Shown here one piece after another: positions 1 through 7,040 of a stretch of DNA of 12,550 nt (position 1 is its first letter; every line of letters starts with the position of its first letter). Position numbers and translations under genes: made by a program. The notes below the pieces were generated by a model. That model saw only the letters and a program-made list of their open reading frames with translations, was not told the origin of the DNA and made no database searches. Origin of the DNA: Candidatus Sigynarchaeota archaeon (lineage in GTDB: Archaea > Asgardarchaeota > Lokiarchaeia > Sigynarchaeales > Sigynarchaeaceae); NCBI GenBank assembly GCA_030587525.1, contig JAUQYW010000013.1:1-12550 (forward strand), given 5' to 3'.

Positions 1-1502
1 ACTTTTTGCTCGAACATCGCTGCTTGCTCTTCCTTGCTAACCGGCTTTGCTATCGCTGGTGCTGCTACGCGAGGAACAGACGGTGCAAAAGGAATCGTGG
101 CGGGCTTAGGCGCCGCTGGTGCTGCATACGCGGGCTTTGGCATCATAGGAACCGCCGGTGCTGGAGGCCTCGGTGCTGCAAATGCGGGCTTTGGCATCGC
201 CGGCACCGCCGGTGCTGGAGGCTTTGGTGCTACATATGCAGGCTTTGGTGTTACATATGCGGGCTTTGGCATCGCCGGCACCGCCGGTGCTGGAGGCTTT
301 GGTGCTACATATGCAGGCTTTGGTGCTACATATGCAGGCTTTGGTGCTACATATGCAGGCTTTGGTGCTGCAAATGCGGGCTTTGGTGCCGCATATGCGG
401 GCTTTGGCATCGCCGGCACCGCGGGAACTGGAGGCGCGGGTACTGCTGGCACGGGCTTCGGCATCGCTGGGACCGCGGGTGCTGGAGGCTTGGGCGCCGG
501 CATCTTCAAGGGCTTGAGCCCGGGCTTGATTCCTTGTGGAGCAGGAGTTGCCGGCATCTTTGGAGCGGTCGCCGCTGGAGCCTTGGGTGCGAGTGGAACG
601 AAAGGAATCGCTGCTGCAGGTGGTGCCTCTACAGAATCTGGATTCGGAAAATCAGGAATTTCCGGCGCGGCTGGCACAGGTTCACTGACAGGCGCGATAG
701 GCTCAGGTGGCAATACCGGGGCGGGCGTTTCAATCTCGGGGCCGGGTTCATTAGCAGTGCCAAGTGAAATCGATGGAGGCTCCGGAATGCTCGGGATCGA
801 TGGTGCAGCAGGAGCTTTTGGGATCGCTGAAGCTGGTGCCTCGGGAGCCTTCGGTACCGAAGGGGATTTTGCAGGAGCTGGAACCTTTAGCGGAGAAACG
901 TACGGCGGCTCGACAAAGTTATCTATCGAGAGTTTCGGTGGTTCCGGCGCGCTTTTCTTGGTAATCGGTGCGGGGGTAACTGGTGCTTTCGCCACTGGTG
1001 CGGGGGTAGCTGGTGCTACAGGTACTTTTATTTTTACTGCGCTCCTGTCGATTTGAATCTTGCTTGAGCCTTCAACGGGAATGAGATTATCAGCCGATAA
1101 TTGCCCTTTCACCGCACCATCGATGATCAAGTCTTCCAGGACACTGAGGACGAGATCATTGCTCTGCTCGTTAATGCGCTTGGAAATCCTGGCGATGGGA
1201 ATCTCACCATAGGCTTGCGTGAGCCCCTCGATTGCATCGAGTACTTGTCCTTTTAATTGCCCTTTCGCTGCCTGGTCGGTTTCCTCGAGCAACGCGAAAA
1301 GGTCCGTGGATTTTAGGGCTGCCGGAGCAGCAGAAGGTGCTTTGCCAGTGAGTAAAGCATCAAGTTCAAGCCCTTCGGCGATATCCTTTTCCTTTTCCTT
1401 GTCTTTATCTTTTTTCTTCTTGTCTTTTTCAGAATCATCGGATTTTTTCTGCGACGCTTGTAATAGCTCGTTCCATGTCGCCGGTTTCTTTTTTTCACTC
1501 AA
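1..1502 (-). CDS. Proline-rich protein with charged N-terminus and winged-helix-like domain (3' end beyond window start)
   Basis: An open minus-strand frame of 500 codons with no stop runs off the window start. It begins at TTG (1502-1500, MSEKKKPATW), with GAGG at 1511-1514 eight bases upstream; an in-frame TGA lies not far upstream and no ATG is available. In order: a Lys/Glu/Asp-rich stretch (about residues 18-40), a probable winged-helix domain (about 78-145, a helix-turn-helix pattern then 'LEDLIIDGAVKGQ', recalling PCI-type winged helices), then more than 340 residues rich in Pro, Ala, Val and Lys. From about residue 327 this becomes heptads of the PKPAYVA type and 11-residue PKPPAPAVPAM units. 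No signal peptide or membrane segment is seen, so it is probably cytosolic. The function is not recognised. The Pro-rich tail could be an extended spacer or a ligand for proline-binding domains such as SH3-like or profilin-like folds (inference). The reading is strong because this frame gives biased but sensible protein, whereas the plus frames give low-complexity shadows. Confidence -1.
   Translation of the reverse strand, partial: MSEKKKPATWNELLQASQKKSDDSEKDKKKKDKDKEKEKDIAEGLELDALLTGKAPSAAPAALKSTDLFALLEETDQAAKGQLKGQVLDAIEGLTQAYGEIPIARISKRINEQSNDLVLSVLEDLIIDGAVKGQLSADNLIPVEGSSKIQIDRSAVKIKVPVAPATPAPVAKAPVTPAPITKKSAPEPPKLSIDNFVEPPYVSPLKVPAPAKSPSVPKAPEAPASAIPKAPAAPSIPSIPEPPSISLGTANEPGPEIETPAPVLPPEPIAPVSEPVPAAPEIPDFPNPDSVEAPPAAAIPFVPLAPKAPAATAPKMPATPAPQGIKPGLKPLKMPAPKPPAPAVPAMPKPVPAVPAPPVPAVPAMPKPAYAAPKPAFAAPKPAYVAPKPAYVAPKPAYVAPKPPAPAVPAMPKPAYVTPKPAYVAPKPPAPAVPAMPKPAFAAPRPPAPAVPMMPKPAYAAPAAPKPATIPFAPSVPRVAAPAIAKPVSKEEQAAMFEQK
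112..520. repeat. Composite tandem repeat of 21-bp and 33-bp units inside the proline-rich gene
   Basis: Read on the plus strand, 21-bp units of the form GCTTTGGTGCTACATATGCA+G start at 221, 242, 296, 317, 338, 359 and 380, with a few changes among them. 33-bp units start at 188 and 263 and differ little from each other; related, more diverged copies lie on both sides. On the coding (minus) strand the 21-bp unit gives the heptad PKPAYVA or a variant, and the 33-bp unit gives PKPPAPAVPAM. The units keep the reading frame. Nearly identical neighbours (296-358) suggest recent copy-number change by slippage or unequal exchange. Confidence 0.85.
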
Positions 1503-1690
1503 GGATATTGCCTCATACAATTTCTTCGGTGCTGATAATCACTAGATCAAGTCTCGACTTAAAAAAAATTATCAGCCTTATTCTCGATCCGGGAATGAAT
1601 GCTAGGATTTTCAGTTTATTCATTTTAATCTCGGTTTAATCCGAAATGCATCTGTTTCGCATTCGTATGACGAGTATTTCCAGGGGCGCA

Positions 1691-1699
1691 TATAAATAA
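1691..1699 (+). promoter_or_regulatory. Probable TATA box for the zinc-ribbon membrane gene
   Basis: The sequence TATAAATAA matches the archaeal TATA-box consensus. A transcription start about 25 bases downstream would fall near 1720, leaving a leader of roughly 25 bases before the ATG at 1744. It lies in the 241-base divergent region 1503-1743, which also holds AT-rich stretches that may serve the minus-strand gene and an imperfect hairpin around 1640-1664. Confidence 0.5.
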
Positions 1700-1743
1700 T
1701 TAGGACACATGTACTAGTGTGAATTGCAAGAGCATGAAGGACA

Positions 1744-2883
1744 ATGTCACGGGCAGTTTCAAATAAGCAAATGATTGTCTGGATTTTCGTGCTCCTCACG
1801 ACACTAGTTGTAATTTTATCGCTCCTTAGCTATTATTATTTCCCATTCTATTTCTACGATGATATCGTATACTACATCGCGCTCGCCATCGCCATGGTCT
1901 TGATCTGCTCTTGCATGGGAAAGAAAGGATGGAATAACGAATCCGGAGGCATTCCCGGGCTTTTTACCGTGTCGAGACGAAAGTGGTGCGATGCTTGTAA
2001 AGGTGCTTTACCATTGAACTTCAAGCCAGGCAATTATTGTCCCCATTGCGGAGCGTTCATCGCGTATGAAAAGACGAACAATAATGCGTTTAAACTCGGC
2101 AGTGAAAGCAGGACCTGGGATGACGGGTATCCAGATGGTCGCGTGCCGGCGTTCAAGCCGTCCCGCCGGGGAAAGAAAAAGTCCCCGAGAGAGCCAATCT
2201 GGAAATCAGCAGCGTGGCGGGACGATTCACGCCGCCGTTCGAATGACGATCGCTTGGAAAGCGAATCTGAAGAGATGAAATACACGGGGTACGAGCATGC
2301 CAAGAAGGCCCCGGGCAAAAATGCGGGCGCCGTGTATCCCGGCGACATGCTCGTGCCTGAAAACGAACGACGTGGGGGCGATCGATTCCATGATTCGGAA
2401 AACAATCCTGAAAATTCCCCGTTTAAGCCGCCATTCGACGATCTTTTCAAGAATCAAAACCCCATAAAATCATTATTCAAACGGTTTCTCAACTGGGCGG
2501 CAGTCGGCATAAATCTTCGCCGATGGGTCAAGCAGATTCAAGAGAACCCCCAGCTTCACGCCATCGGGGATAACAGCCCCAGCGATGCCCTCGCGAAACT
2601 GCGCAGCGATGCCGAGATCGATGCAGTTGCCAAGCTCGAGGCGTGGAAGGTCTTCGAACGAAATGGTTTCGACGACCCGTTGATCTTGCCCGCCTTGTAT
2701 CGCAAAGAAATCAAAAAACAAGAAGAGAAGGATCAACTTGCTCTGAGCCTCGTGAAAAAGGTCGCAAGTTGCCCCGATTGCGGCAGCGTTGACTACGATT
2801 TCGAGCCCGATCCCGCAACCAAGGAAAACAAGTTCCGCTGCAAGAAATGTGGCCGGATTTACATGCAAAAACGCTCGATATGA
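1744..2883 (+). CDS. Two-helix membrane protein with two zinc ribbons, unknown function
   Basis: This protein of 379 residues starts at ATG. Two hydrophobic segments lie near the N-terminus (about residues 9-33 and 40-57). A four-cysteine zinc ribbon follows (C82, C85, C99, C102, with 'CPHCGAF' as second knuckle). Next comes a long polar, Arg/Ser/Asp/Glu-rich linker (about 110-235) that is probably disordered, a more ordered part (about 245-335) that looks helical, and a second ribbon at the C-terminus (C343, C346, C366, C369). Two helices with the bulk after them suggest both ends face the cytosol, with the ribbons there (inference). No enzyme motif is visible. The last ribbon resembles those of transcription or ribosomal proteins, but zinc ribbons of this type are common in archaeal proteins of many roles. 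It stands apart from its neighbours, with its own promoter-like element. Confidence 0.85.
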   Translation: MSRAVSNKQMIVWIFVLLTTLVVILSLLSYYYFPFYFYDDIVYYIALAIAMVLICSCMGKKGWNNESGGIPGLFTVSRRKWCDACKGALPLNFKPGNYCPHCGAFIAYEKTNNNAFKLGSESRTWDDGYPDGRVPAFKPSRRGKKKSPREPIWKSAAWRDDSRRRSNDDRLESESEEMKYTGYEHAKKAPGKNAGAVYPGDMLVPENERRGGDRFHDSENNPENSPFKPPFDDLFKNQNPIKSLFKRFLNWAAVGINLRRWVKQIQENPQLHAIGDNSPSDALAKLRSDAEIDAVAKLEAWKVFERNGFDDPLILPALYRKEIKKQEEKDQLALSLVKKVASCPDCGSVDYDFEPDPATKENKFRCKKCGRIYMQKRSI

Positions 2884-2905
2884 TCATCTTCTTTTTCTAT
2901 GATCA
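2881..2905 (+). terminator. Possible terminator: T-rich stretch between two TGATCA sites
   Basis: The stop codon is part of TGATCA (2881-2886). A second TGATCA lies at 2900-2905, and a pyrimidine tract with five consecutive Ts sits between them. Archaeal termination often needs only a T-run. The two 6-bp sites could also pair as a weak stem, but this is short and could be chance. Confidence 0.3.
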
Positions 2906-2952
2906 AAGACATAGACAATAGAAAATCGTTAAGATGGCATCCTTTTAATTTC

Positions 2953-2963
2953 AAATTTTTATG
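2953..2963 (+). promoter_or_regulatory. Possible TATA element for the double LURP-one gene
   Basis: The AT-rich stretch AAATTTTTATG lies about 65 bases before the GTG start at 3026. A start site some 25 bases downstream would leave a leader of about 40 bases, containing the ribosome binding site GGTGAT at 3014-3019. Confidence 0.3.
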
Positions 2964-3025
2964 AGGTTCAAGAGGACAGAAATGCTTGTGAATAACCGTG
3001 GATCGACGAGGATGGTGATGCACGC

Positions 3026-4189
3026 GTGCAGATGGCGGCTTGCAGATCTTTCATCGTGACCGATATCCCAAAGAAAGTTGACACGAGCGGGATTATCGAG
3101 CAAGAGCGTGCCATCCTGGACCAGGACAATAATCCTATCGGTTTCGTTACCATGCGAGACTCGTCCGTCGATTATGACTTGCACGTGCTTGACAACGCGG
3201 GGCAGTCTTTGATCAACCTCTATCTCCCGTATCCGTGGCATGAAATGGAAGTTTACGTCCCGGAAGGGGTCGCCCGGCGTGGCCGGGGCGTGTTCAACAA
3301 AGCTGGCACGATCACGTGCACGACCAAGGCTGGGACATTGCACATCGACTTTTTCGACATCCTGAGGCTCGTGTTCAGTGCCCGGGTTCCAAAAATTTCC
3401 AAGAGTTTCTCCGTCGTCGCGGGATCGCGGGAGGTGGCGACGATCGACCGATTTCATGACCACTTTGATATCGAAGTAAGTCCAGAGCTGACCAACCAGG
3501 AGGCGATGGCCGTGCTCGGCATAGCCGTCGCTGCATGTCTCGTGTATCCCGTGGCCGAAGCTGAAACCCTTGCACCCGAAGAAGGCTCGACAGAAGGATC
3601 GAATGAAATAGCAATGGCACAGGAATCAATAAACCAAGAAGAAGGGCAAAGACTCCATCGAAGCCAATATTCTTCGAGCCTAATGGCCTGCCGCCATTTT
3701 CACTTGTCGGGCAACGTGCGGGTGGATGGCATCGCGCTCGTGAACGAGCAATCGCGATTCATCGGGAGCAAGGTCACGAGAATGACAAGTGGTGGATTTT
3801 ATTGCATCGTCCGCGATGAGGCCGATGTCGATGTTCTCTTGCTGGTCGTTCGAGGAAGCGATCACGATACAATGCTATTCTACAGCGGTAATGTTCAATA
3901 CGCAGATAATATCGACCTTGCGGCATGTTTCGGGACCCTCACGCGCGCCACGACAAGGCTTTCCACAGAATTCACGTATCGAAGCGATCACGACGGAATT
4001 ACTTGCATTGCAACGAAGCCCGCTCTTTCAAGGCGGTGCAGTATCACGTTCGAGGGACGCGAGATCGCGGTCATGCCAGGTGACTCTTCAGGCACGCTCG
4101 TTAACATGGATCCTTCCATTTTTGACGACCAGGCATTGATACTCCTTGGAATTGCGGTAGGAATCTCCGAGATGGCATCGTTTCGATGA
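3026..4189 (+). CDS. Tandem LURP-one/scramblase-like (tubby-fold) domain protein
   Basis: This protein of 387 residues starts at GTG. GGTGAT at 3014-3019, a six-base match to the archaeal anti-Shine-Dalgarno, sits six bases upstream, which favours GTG over the ATG at 3032. Two related domains are seen: residues about 4-175 and 219-381, each opening with a Met-Ala-Cys/Met-Ala-Cys-Arg-x-(F/H)-like motif ('ACRSF', 'ACRHF') and closing with a D/N-Q-E/A-A-(M/L)-x-x-L-G-I-A-V helix (about 157-169 and 367-378). Between them runs a Glu/Ser-rich linker (about 176-215). Within each domain, short strands with D-x-x-x-x-x-I-G turns match the LURP-one-related/YxjI family, a 12-strand barrel around a hydrophobic C-terminal helix related to phospholipid scramblase and tubby. 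Family members bind membrane lipids or are of unknown role. The second copy is more diverged. No membrane segment other than the barrel-core helices is seen. A paralogue lies at 7966-8565. Confidence 0.75.
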   Translation: MQMAACRSFIVTDIPKKVDTSGIIEQERAILDQDNNPIGFVTMRDSSVDYDLHVLDNAGQSLINLYLPYPWHEMEVYVPEGVARRGRGVFNKAGTITCTTKAGTLHIDFFDILRLVFSARVPKISKSFSVVAGSREVATIDRFHDHFDIEVSPELTNQEAMAVLGIAVAACLVYPVAEAETLAPEEGSTEGSNEIAMAQESINQEEGQRLHRSQYSSSLMACRHFHLSGNVRVDGIALVNEQSRFIGSKVTRMTSGGFYCIVRDEADVDVLLLVVRGSDHDTMLFYSGNVQYADNIDLAACFGTLTRATTRLSTEFTYRSDHDGITCIATKPALSRRCSITFEGREIAVMPGDSSGTLVNMDPSIFDDQALILLGIAVGISEMASFR

Positions 4190-4275
4190 TGCACCTCCCG
4201 CCATTATAAATCACTTGTTTCTTGTCGGAATTGGTGAAAATGCACCATCCGATTCCATTCACCCGACATATATAG

Positions 4276-4294
4276 AATATATAGCCTATATATT
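4276..4294. promoter_or_regulatory. Perfect 19-bp AT palindrome, possible operator or TATA site
   Basis: AATATATAG-C-CTATATATT has two exact 9-base arms around one central base. A further TATATAG copy lies just before it (4271-4275 region). A symmetric AT element of this sort could be a dimeric regulator site or a bidirectional TATA element. It is about 340 bases from the next gene start. Confidence 0.4.
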
Positions 4295-4498
4295 ACAAAA
4301 TAGGAGCCGGGATGACATTTCTTTTTATGGTATCATGGATTTAGGATATGGCCAAGGTCTCGTCTTCAAATAAGGAATGATCGAAATATTGGTCTGAGTT
4401 CCAGGCCCTTTCCGGTGAAGGATGCCAGATCTAGCAGTGGAAACGAGAATGATTAATGCACTTACGTTTTTCATGGTAGTAAGTGAGATTTGTGTCAC

Positions 4499-4525
4499 TA
4501 TATAGACTATATATGTCCATATATC
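4499..4525. promoter_or_regulatory. Second palindromic TATA cluster upstream of the NfeD-like gene
   Basis: TATATAG is followed by arms ATATATG (4509-4515) and CATATAT (4518-4524) around a two-base spacer. It resembles the cluster at 4271-4294 in spacing and sequence, about 230 bases further on. It lies roughly 110-130 bases before the NfeD-like start, so it may be a promoter or operator for that gene cluster. Confidence 0.4.
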
Positions 4526-4630
4526 ATTAGGGTCGTGGACACAATCCTTATATCTGTGTTCATACGATCTTTCATCAAGGAATCGATCGAAATATAACAT
4601 GAAAAAAATCGCTCTAATCAGGTGTTCGGT

Positions 4631-5710
4631 GTGTTACAAGTAACGACTTTCCTGTTCCAAATTTTCTTAGGACTTTTCGTCGCCGGAGTCATAATAACGC
4701 TGATCATGATGGTCTTGCTTGGCGTGTCTATTTCTCATGGCATGGGTGGAGCGGAACACGAAGCCGCAAGCCACGACGGGAGCGATCACGATGCTTCAAG
4801 CCATGACGCGAGCGATCACGATGCATCGGGTCATGATATGGATGGCCATGACGCCAGCGGCCACGATTTCTCCGGTCACGATGTGTCCGGCCACGACCTT
4901 TCCGGTCACGATGCGTCGGGTCATGATATGGATGGCCATGACGTCGGCGGCCACGATTTCTCCGGTCACGATGTGTCCGGCCACAACCTTTCCGGTCACG
5001 ATGCGTCGGGTCACGATTTCTCTGGCCACGATGCTTCCGGCCACGATGTCTCCGGCCACGATGTCTCCGGCCACGACGCCTCCGGCCACGACGCCTCCGG
5101 CCACGATGCGGCAGGTCATGAAGCGGCAGGTCATGATGGCCACGATCATGGTGCTGGCCACGACGACCACGCTCTCGACAGCAATATCGCCGTGAACCTG
5201 AACGTAGGTACGAGCATTGAATCGCCCGATGCGGTTATGATCGCCTCGGACAAGGGCCAGAAAGCCCCGTTGTTGCTTTTGCTCGCGGGGTACCTCATGT
5301 TTTCCGGAGCCTTCGGATTGAGTTTCTTTGGATTAGCGGAGATCAACATGTTCTTGCTGCTTGGCATCGCGTTTGTCCCGCCATTCTTGTTCAACAAGGC
5401 CTTGGGAAAGATTTGGCGCAAGGTCACGAGAAGCGAGACCTACATCATCCCCGCGGAATTGCCGCTCATTGGGCATAAAGTAATCGTGTCCATGAAAGTT
5501 AACCTCGACGGGGGCATCGTGCGGATCGATACGCCGTCCTTGCCGATGGGCTCTCAGAAGATCGCGGTGATGCCGCTCAACCCCGATAAAACGTTTGAAC
5601 GCGATGCGGTCGTGTATATCTGCGACACGGCCTTAGTGAAAGGCAAAAGATTTTATCTGGTGGATGATGACCCGGCGGAGGTACGGCGCACGAAGCGGTT
5701 CAATGTTTAA
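4631..5710 (+). CDS. NfeD-like membrane protein with His-Asp pentapeptide repeat domain
   Basis: This protein has 359 residues from GTG 4631. AGGTG at 4620-4624 sits six bases upstream, favouring this start over GTG 4622, which would add three residues and could be leaderless. In order: a membrane helix (about residues 7-33), some 125 residues of five-residue repeats of the form S-G-H-D-x (about 46-170), a polar stretch, two more helices (about 213-234 and 238-256), a basic stretch, then a small beta-rich domain (about 268-345, 'GHKVIVSMKVNLDGG' onwards) that fits the OB-like fold of NfeD/YuaF proteins. NfeD proteins act with flotillins, and a flotillin gene follows after 92 bases, as in Bacillus yuaF-floT. 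If the basic C-terminal part is cytosolic, three helices also place the His-Asp repeats on the cytosolic side (inference). The repeats could bind zinc, nickel or copper. They are absent from ordinary NfeD proteins. Confidence 0.75.
   Translation: MLQVTTFLFQIFLGLFVAGVIITLIMMVLLGVSISHGMGGAEHEAASHDGSDHDASSHDASDHDASGHDMDGHDASGHDFSGHDVSGHDLSGHDASGHDMDGHDVGGHDFSGHDVSGHNLSGHDASGHDFSGHDASGHDVSGHDVSGHDASGHDASGHDAAGHEAAGHDGHDHGAGHDDHALDSNIAVNLNVGTSIESPDAVMIASDKGQKAPLLLLLAGYLMFSGAFGLSFFGLAEINMFLLLGIAFVPPFLFNKALGKIWRKVTRSETYIIPAELPLIGHKVIVSMKVNLDGGIVRIDTPSLPMGSQKIAVMPLNPDKTFERDAVVYICDTALVKGKRFYLVDDDPAEVRRTKRFNV
4766..5140 (+). repeat. 15-bp tandem repeats coding for about 25 His-Asp pentapeptides
   Basis: About 25 in-frame 15-bp units give H-D (once H-N, once H-E) every fifth residue, mostly as S-G-H-D followed by A, V, F, M or L. 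The first units read S-D/S-H-D and the last A-G-H-E/D. Codon use at silent sites varies (GGCCAC, GGTCAC, GGTCAT), so many units have been kept by protein-level selection and not only by recent copying. Confidence 0.9.
4826..5005 (+). repeat. 90-bp direct duplication inside the His-Asp array
   Basis: Positions 4826-4915 and 4916-5005 are adjacent 90-bp blocks, each of six pentapeptides in the same order. By eye they differ at three bases, giving Ala to Val, Ser to Gly and one Asp to Asn. This shows a recent in-frame duplication on top of the older 15-bp repeat. Confidence 0.85.
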
Positions 5711-5802
5711 CAGTTACAGTTTTTGGAAATCACAGTAAAAGATGGAAAAAAAAAGAAATATCCACAATCAAGGTAAAAAATACACACAGAGGTTGATGAA
5801 AC

Positions 5803-6969
5803 GTGATGTATCAACACGATTGGTTTGGGCAGTATGGAGCGCTCGTCATAGTGGCATTCGTGCTGCTCGGATTCTTCATACTCTTGTTTCTCGTCTCGAG
5901 ATACAAGAAGTTCAGGACGAACGAGTTTGTTATTCACCTTCGGAATGGTCGCGTGAAGACCGCTGGCAATGGAGGGCGACTTTTCAAGCTGCCACTCATC
6001 GATGACGTGATCGTGATTCCCACGACCACGCAGCAGACGACCCTCGAGGCACACCAAAACTTGGTCACGCGGGAGCTGCAAGACATCTCGATGGAAGCCT
6101 ACCTATATTGGCGGGTGAACAAGCCAGACGTGGCGTACTCGGCGGTCTCTTGGGATCCGCGGTCCAGCAACTTTGTCGAGCACGTGCTGCGCAACGCGAC
6201 GGAAGCGATCATCCGGACCACGTGCGCGAATATGGAACTAGAAACGATCATCCGGGAACGCATGGACATCATCAAGGCCATCGCTGACCGGCTACACGAA
6301 ATCGTGACTGACTGGGGCATCATCATCGAATCCATCGAAATCAAGGAGGTCCATATCCTCGACGAGACGCTGAAGCGCAACATGGAGCAGTTGAAAAAGA
6401 GCCAGCAAGAACAGATCGCGAGGATCGCGAAGGCCAAGACCGAGGAAATTGCCCGCACGCAAGAACTCCAGGTCCAGCAGAAGGTCGGCGCACAGGAACA
6501 AGAGACCAGGCAAATCATCGATCTCAAGGCGAAGGAACGTGAGATCGCTGTCGCGAATCAGGAACGCGAGCGGGTGAAGATCGAGGCCGATGCCTCACGC
6601 CAGCAGAAGGTCATCACCGCGGACGGAGATGCCGCCCAGATCAAGCTCAGGTTAAACGCACAAGCGGAGGGTGAAGCGCAGAAGATACGGCAGCTGATGC
6701 TCGCCCAGGCGGAAGGTTTCGAGAGCCAGGTAAACGCCATGAAGTCGGCCGACGAGCGGTTCCTCGCCGTCCAGATGATCAACACCCTTCCCGAGGTATT
6801 CCAGAACATCAAGCCCGAGAAGATGGTCGTCATCGGCGACTCGGAAAACTCGTTCGGTGGCTTGGCGAAGAGCATCATACCGTTCTTGAACATCATCCCG
6901 CACGTGAGCGAGGACATCGTCAAGATGTTCAAGGAACCCAGGGCAACCCAATCGGCCCCTAGCACTTGA
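5803..6969 (+). CDS. Flotillin-like SPFH/band 7 membrane protein
   Basis: This protein has 388 residues from GTG 5803; ATG 5806 is equally possible, and GAGGTTGAT at 5789-5797 serves either. One membrane helix (about residues 12-32) is followed by an SPFH domain (about 35-190, including 'TRELQDISMEAYLYWRV' and 'EIVTDWGIIIESIEIKEV', typical of the family). A long Gln/Glu/Lys/Ala-rich coiled coil follows (about 190-310), then a C-terminal segment ending near 'GGLAKSIIPFLNIIP'. Flotillins oligomerise into rings or scaffolds at the membrane and gather proteins and lipids into microdomains. The length is a little short of typical bacterial flotillins. The NfeD-like partner lies directly upstream, which supports a flotillin rather than a prohibitin or stomatin role. 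Confidence 0.88.
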   Translation: MMYQHDWFGQYGALVIVAFVLLGFFILLFLVSRYKKFRTNEFVIHLRNGRVKTAGNGGRLFKLPLIDDVIVIPTTTQQTTLEAHQNLVTRELQDISMEAYLYWRVNKPDVAYSAVSWDPRSSNFVEHVLRNATEAIIRTTCANMELETIIRERMDIIKAIADRLHEIVTDWGIIIESIEIKEVHILDETLKRNMEQLKKSQQEQIARIAKAKTEEIARTQELQVQQKVGAQEQETRQIIDLKAKEREIAVANQERERVKIEADASRQQKVITADGDAAQIKLRLNAQAEGEAQKIRQLMLAQAEGFESQVNAMKSADERFLAVQMINTLPEVFQNIKPEKMVVIGDSENSFGGLAKSIIPFLNIIPHVSEDIVKMFKEPRATQSAPST

Positions 6970-7040
6970 ACTTGATCTTTTCACCTATTTTATTCATCAA
7001 GGAAAGATGGACATCGATGCAAAGAACAAGGGGATGACCG

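Larger units (their letters stand above)
4190..4630. other. Long intergenic region with palindromic TATA clusters and a hairpin
   Basis: No convincing gene was found in these 441 bases. A 91-codon minus-strand frame here has low-complexity composition, no recognisable protein pattern and a different base use from the neighbours. The region holds an imperfect inverted repeat (TGTCGG at 4223-4228 with CCGACA at 4263-4268, and inner GGTGA/TCACC), two palindromic AT clusters described separately, and a TATA-like AAATATAA near 4590, just upstream of the NfeD-like gene. A 14-codon frame opens at ATG 4599 and overlaps the downstream start. It could be a leader peptide or chance. Confidence 0.5.

Noticed and set aside
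112..520. CRISPR array
   Set aside because: The units are contiguous, in-frame coding repeats of 21 and 33 bp without unique spacers. The same holds for the His-Asp array at 4766-5140.
34..1056. Plus-strand 340-codon Gly/Ala-rich frame that looks like a repeat protein (also frames at 6-767 and 158-517)
   Set aside because: They are shadows of the minus-strand proline codons: CCN read backwards gives GGN and similar. The minus frame has the ribosome binding site, a non-repetitive domain and no stop over 500 codons.
1219..1545. Plus-strand Ser/Phe-rich frame
   Set aside because: It is the antisense of the Lys/Glu/Asp-rich N-terminus of the minus-strand protein.
4325..4600. Minus-strand 91-codon frame in the long intergenic region
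   Set aside because: No recognisable pattern, composition unlike neighbours, and it runs across the TATA clusters.
4719..5195. Met/Thr-rich plus frame and the matching minus frame at 4796-5170 over the His-Asp repeat
   Set aside because: Repeats keep all frames open. Only the His-Asp frame extends into membrane helices and an NfeD-like domain.
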